DNA of 31,300 bases, from contig CAZBWV010000043.1 of assembly GCA_964495805.1 (NCBI GenBank), positions 1-31,300 on the forward strand. The letters run 5' to 3'. Positions 28,975 to 31,300 of this stretch are shown piece after piece. Each line of letters begins with the position of its first letter. The first letter of the stretch is position 1. Position numbers and translations under genes: made by a program. The notes under the pieces were generated by a model. The model was not told the DNA's origin and did not search any database. It saw nothing but the letters and a program-made list of their open reading frames with translations. This DNA comes from JALXCH01 sp964495805. Its GTDB lineage: Bacteria > Calditrichota > Calditrichia > RBG-13-44-9.

Positions 28975-31023
28975 ATGCGTAAATGGATCATGTTCCTCAT
29001 CGGCATGTGGGCAAGTTGGTTAATGGCCAGCGACGACACGCTCACTTCCCGCTTAGAAGCTATGGCAAAAGTGAGCCGCGAGTTTTACACCATCGAACGG
29101 GACTACTATATTCGAAATTTTCCGGCTCTCTCCCGGGCGATGCATCCCGATTCCTCTGATTTTGATCAGTTTTACTATAACCTGAGCTTCCATGTAACCA
29201 CCTCTCCACAGAATCTGGAAGCAACCGTCACCGGTCACTTCCGGAGCAATGTGAATGGTCTGAGCATGATTAAGCTGAATTTCGATTCCCGGGAGGATGT
29301 GGGTGTCTGGCAAAATTTTTCGGTCACTGGAAATGTGAGTTCCTGGACCCACTCCAACTGGGTGCTGCGCATTCAGTTAGACCAGACCTATAACGTGGGC
29401 GATACCTTTTCCGTTACCGTTCATTATTCGGGAGTTCCCCGTAGCAGCGGACTGATGGGATTCAGCTTTACCACCAATCAGTACGGCGATCCGGTTGTTT
29501 CCACCCTCAGCGAACCATACGCTGCCCAGACCTGGTGGCCGTGTAAGGACGATCCCTCGGATAAGCTGGATTCGGCCAAAATTCATATCACCGTACCGAA
29601 TAATATGATTGCTGCGTCCAACGGAATCCTTGACTCGGTGGTAACCAACGGCGATGGCACCCGAACATATCACTGGCGAGAAACTCATCCAATTACCACT
29701 TATCTCATCTCGCTGGCTATCTCCAATTATGCCACCTTTTCGGATTCGTTCCAGTATGGTGCCGGGCAGACCATGCCGATCGACTATTTTGTGTACCCAC
29801 AAGAGCTTACCACCGCTCAGGTAGCGTTTCAAAAGCTTCCGCAAATGCTCCAGGTATTTAGTAATCTGTACGGCCTGTATCCATATGTGGACGAAAAGTA
29901 CGGGCATGCAGAGTTTGAGTGGGGAGGCGCCATGGAACATCAAACCTGTACCAGTATTGGTGCGGTGAGCATTAATTGGGAAACCGTCTATGCGCATGAA
30001 CTCTCTCACCAGTGGTTCGGAGACCTGATTACCTGCTACGACTGGCCCAACATCTGGATGAACGAGGGGTTTGCCACCTACAGCGAAGCCCTGTGGCTGG
30101 AGGCGGAATACGGAACCTATGCCTATTTCGATAAAATGAATTACATGTTATCTGGCATTTCCAGCTGGGCTCTGGATCCCATTTACCGGTACACCATAGA
30201 CGATCCGGGCTACATTTTCAGCTGGACGGTTTATGCTAAAGGCGCCTGGGTGTTGCACATGCTTCGTCATCTGGTCGGCGATGCGCAGTTTTTCACCATC
30301 ATGCACGATTATCCCACCGATCCGGCATTCATGAATGGGACGGTAACTACTGAGCAATTCCGCGATTTTTGCGAGGCGAAAACCGGGATGGATCTGGATT
30401 GGTATTTCCAGCAATGGATTTATGAACCGGGATATCCCAAATATCAGTGGGGTTGGGATAAATATCAGAATAACGGCCAAAACTATCTGTATGTAAAAAT
30501 CAAACAGGAACCGTGGCAGGTATACGGGACGCCAGTGCCAGTGTTTAAAATGCCGCTGGATATTGCCATTCAGTTTACCGATGGCACCCGGGATACTATC
30601 ACCGTGTGGGATTCGCTAATGGTGCAGGATTTCCATATCCCTGTTGCAGGAGTTCCTGCTATGGTTCAATTGGACCCATTGAACTGGGTATTAAAGGAGG
30701 CAACCATTGTACCGGTCACATCCATTCATCCCGGCTTCACCCTGACCGATGGATACATGCTGTATCAAAACTATCCCAATCCCTTTAATAACACGACACA
30801 AATTCCGTTTTCACTGGATACCAGCGGTCACGTTGTGCTGGAAGTGTATGATGTAAACGGGCGATTGGTGAAACACCTGGTGGATGGATATCTCACCCGG
30901 GGCGATGTTGTCACCTGGGATGGCACCGACGACCGGGGCATGCCGGTAGGCAGTGGGCTGTACTTCTATCGCCTTCGGGTGAACGGATGGGAGTCCAGCC
31001 GAAAAATGCTGCTGGTGAAATAA
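28975..31023 (+). CDS. Secreted M1-family metallopeptidase with a T9SS sorting domain
   Basis: This 682-residue protein begins with a signal peptide (about 1-19, ending LMAS). Its M1 (gluzincin) peptidase part has the zinc motif HELSHQWFGD (H341, E342, H345), third ligand E364 in WMNEGFATYSE, and the exopeptidase motif as GGAMEH (317-322) where the family usually has GAMEN. M1 enzymes trim N-terminal residues from peptides. Residues about 590-682 form an Ig-like C-terminal sorting domain (QNYPNPFN, LEVYDVNGRLVKHL, GSGLYFYRLRV, ending SRKMLLVK), the recognition signal of the type IX secretion system of the FCB group. It should be exported and possibly held at the surface. ATG 28975 has AGGAGA at 28963-28968. 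Confidence 0.93.
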   Translation: MRKWIMFLIGMWASWLMASDDTLTSRLEAMAKVSREFYTIERDYYIRNFPALSRAMHPDSSDFDQFYYNLSFHVTTSPQNLEATVTGHFRSNVNGLSMIKLNFDSREDVGVWQNFSVTGNVSSWTHSNWVLRIQLDQTYNVGDTFSVTVHYSGVPRSSGLMGFSFTTNQYGDPVVSTLSEPYAAQTWWPCKDDPSDKLDSAKIHITVPNNMIAASNGILDSVVTNGDGTRTYHWRETHPITTYLISLAISNYATFSDSFQYGAGQTMPIDYFVYPQELTTAQVAFQKLPQMLQVFSNLYGLYPYVDEKYGHAEFEWGGAMEHQTCTSIGAVSINWETVYAHELSHQWFGDLITCYDWPNIWMNEGFATYSEALWLEAEYGTYAYFDKMNYMLSGISSWALDPIYRYTIDDPGYIFSWTVYAKGAWVLHMLRHLVGDAQFFTIMHDYPTDPAFMNGTVTTEQFRDFCEAKTGMDLDWYFQQWIYEPGYPKYQWGWDKYQNNGQNYLYVKIKQEPWQVYGTPVPVFKMPLDIAIQFTDGTRDTITVWDSLMVQDFHIPVAGVPAMVQLDPLNWVLKEATIVPVTSIHPGFTLTDGYMLYQNYPNPFNNTTQIPFSLDTSGHVVLEVYDVNGRLVKHLVDGYLTRGDVVTWDGTDDRGMPVGSGLYFYRLRVNGWESSRKMLLVK

Positions 31024-31065
31024 AACACTCTTCCCCTTCCTTATTCGAAAACTCACCACATCCCT

Positions 31066-31105
31066 AAATCCGGGTATCTACTCATCAGGTACCCGGATTT
31101 TCTCT
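31066..31105 (+). terminator. Intrinsic terminator after the M1 peptidase
   Basis: AAATCCGGGTA (31066-31076) pairs perfectly with TACCCGGATTT (31090-31100) around a 13-nt loop and runs into TTTTCTCTT, 43 bp after the stop codon. Confidence 0.88.
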
Positions 31106-31300
31106 TGTAAGTGAATCTTACGATAAATATATTCTAACATCGGAAAAAAATTTCCAGAAAATGGTGGGAAATATTTTTCCGGCATATAATTGAGATTAAA
31201 AATAGCGAGCAACATAACGTACGGATATTCAACAAGATACAATAATTGCGTATGATTTCTGGCATTCTTTTTGTAATTTTTCTTCTGGTTAAGGAGTAGA
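31106..31300. other. Leader region of a gene beyond the window
   Basis: AT-rich sequence with an inverted repeat (31141-31181), a TATAAT at 31185-31190 lacking a clear -35, and AAGGAG at the very end (about 31291-31296), which looks like a ribosome site for a gene starting just past the edge. Confidence 0.5.
31141..31181. promoter_or_regulatory. 15-bp inverted repeat before a TATAAT box
   Basis: CGGAAAAAAATTTCC (31141-31155) and GGAAATATTTTTCCG (31167-31181) are inverted copies with one mismatch, 11 bp apart. The second arm is 3 bp before TATAAT (31185-31190), so a protein bound here would block or replace the -35 region. Confidence 0.5.

Noticed and set aside
29377..30009. A 210-codon minus-strand frame inside the M1 peptidase
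   Set aside because: Antisense to the zinc-peptidase region with no ribosome site or domain.
31252..31299. 15-codon hydrophobic frame MISGILFVIFLLVKE at the right edge
   Set aside because: It has no ribosome site and its end coincides with the ribosome site of the following gene; a leader peptide is possible but unsupported.
1..31300. tRNA, rRNA, insertion sequences, prophage or integrase genes
   Set aside because: I found no cloverleaf, rRNA-like sequence, transposase or integrase, and base composition looks uniform apart from intergenic regions.

Overview
The window reads as chromosomal DNA of a flagellated, diderm bacterium of the FCB superphylum; a Calditrichota/KSB1-type lineage is my best guess, not a demonstrated placement. 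The evidence is a secreted M1 peptidase ending in a type IX secretion (T9SS) sorting domain with a YPNPFN motif, an outer-membrane-type beta-barrel fused to SppA, P-ring and L-ring flagellar genes (flgI, flgH), and a type I-alpha glutamine synthetase. Nothing looks like a phage, insertion sequence, CRISPR array, tRNA or rRNA.

Layout. 1-4000 holds, on the plus strand, a PfkB sugar kinase (5' cut by the window), an inositol-monophosphatase-family enzyme, a ComEA-like DNA-binding protein, and a coupled ECF sigma / zinc-finger anti-sigma / YbjQ trio. 4000-8440 carries a barrel-SppA protease and glnA, with terminators after each. 8464-9252 is a small minus-strand cluster (CoA-binding protein, a 29-residue membrane peptide, a small helical protein). 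9451-13634 is a plus-strand operon of mazG, a membrane sensor histidine kinase and an NtrC-type sigma-54 activator. Then come a degenerate receiver protein (13898-14269) and, on the minus strand, a YhaM-like OB/HD protein whose HD dyad is lost.

15737-27082 is a tight 14-gene operon behind a perfect-consensus sigma-54 promoter (15690-15705): HEAT-repeat protein, HDOD, CheR, CheY, a stand-alone FlhB C-terminal domain, a lipoprotein, a second HDOD, a GAF protein, then flgF-flgG-flgA-flgH-flgI-flgJ. The adjacent kinase/NtrC pair is the obvious candidate for controlling it. The rest holds a minus-strand SpoIIM-like membrane protein with a G-run repeat at its 5' end, a metallo-beta-lactamase-fold hydrolase, and the T9SS M1 peptidase.

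The most interesting signals are: the sigma-54/NtrC wiring of a chemotaxis-plus-rod/ring flagellar operon led by proteins of unclear role (HEAT, two HDOD, GAF); four copies of an 18-bp inverted repeat in the two intergenic regions flanking the mazG-kinase-activator operon; two neighbouring proteins that have lost their catalytic residues (receiver and HD); a FlgH with no lipoprotein cysteine in an operon that encodes a separate lipoprotein; and an array of ten G4/G5 tracts at the 5' end of the SpoIIM-like gene.
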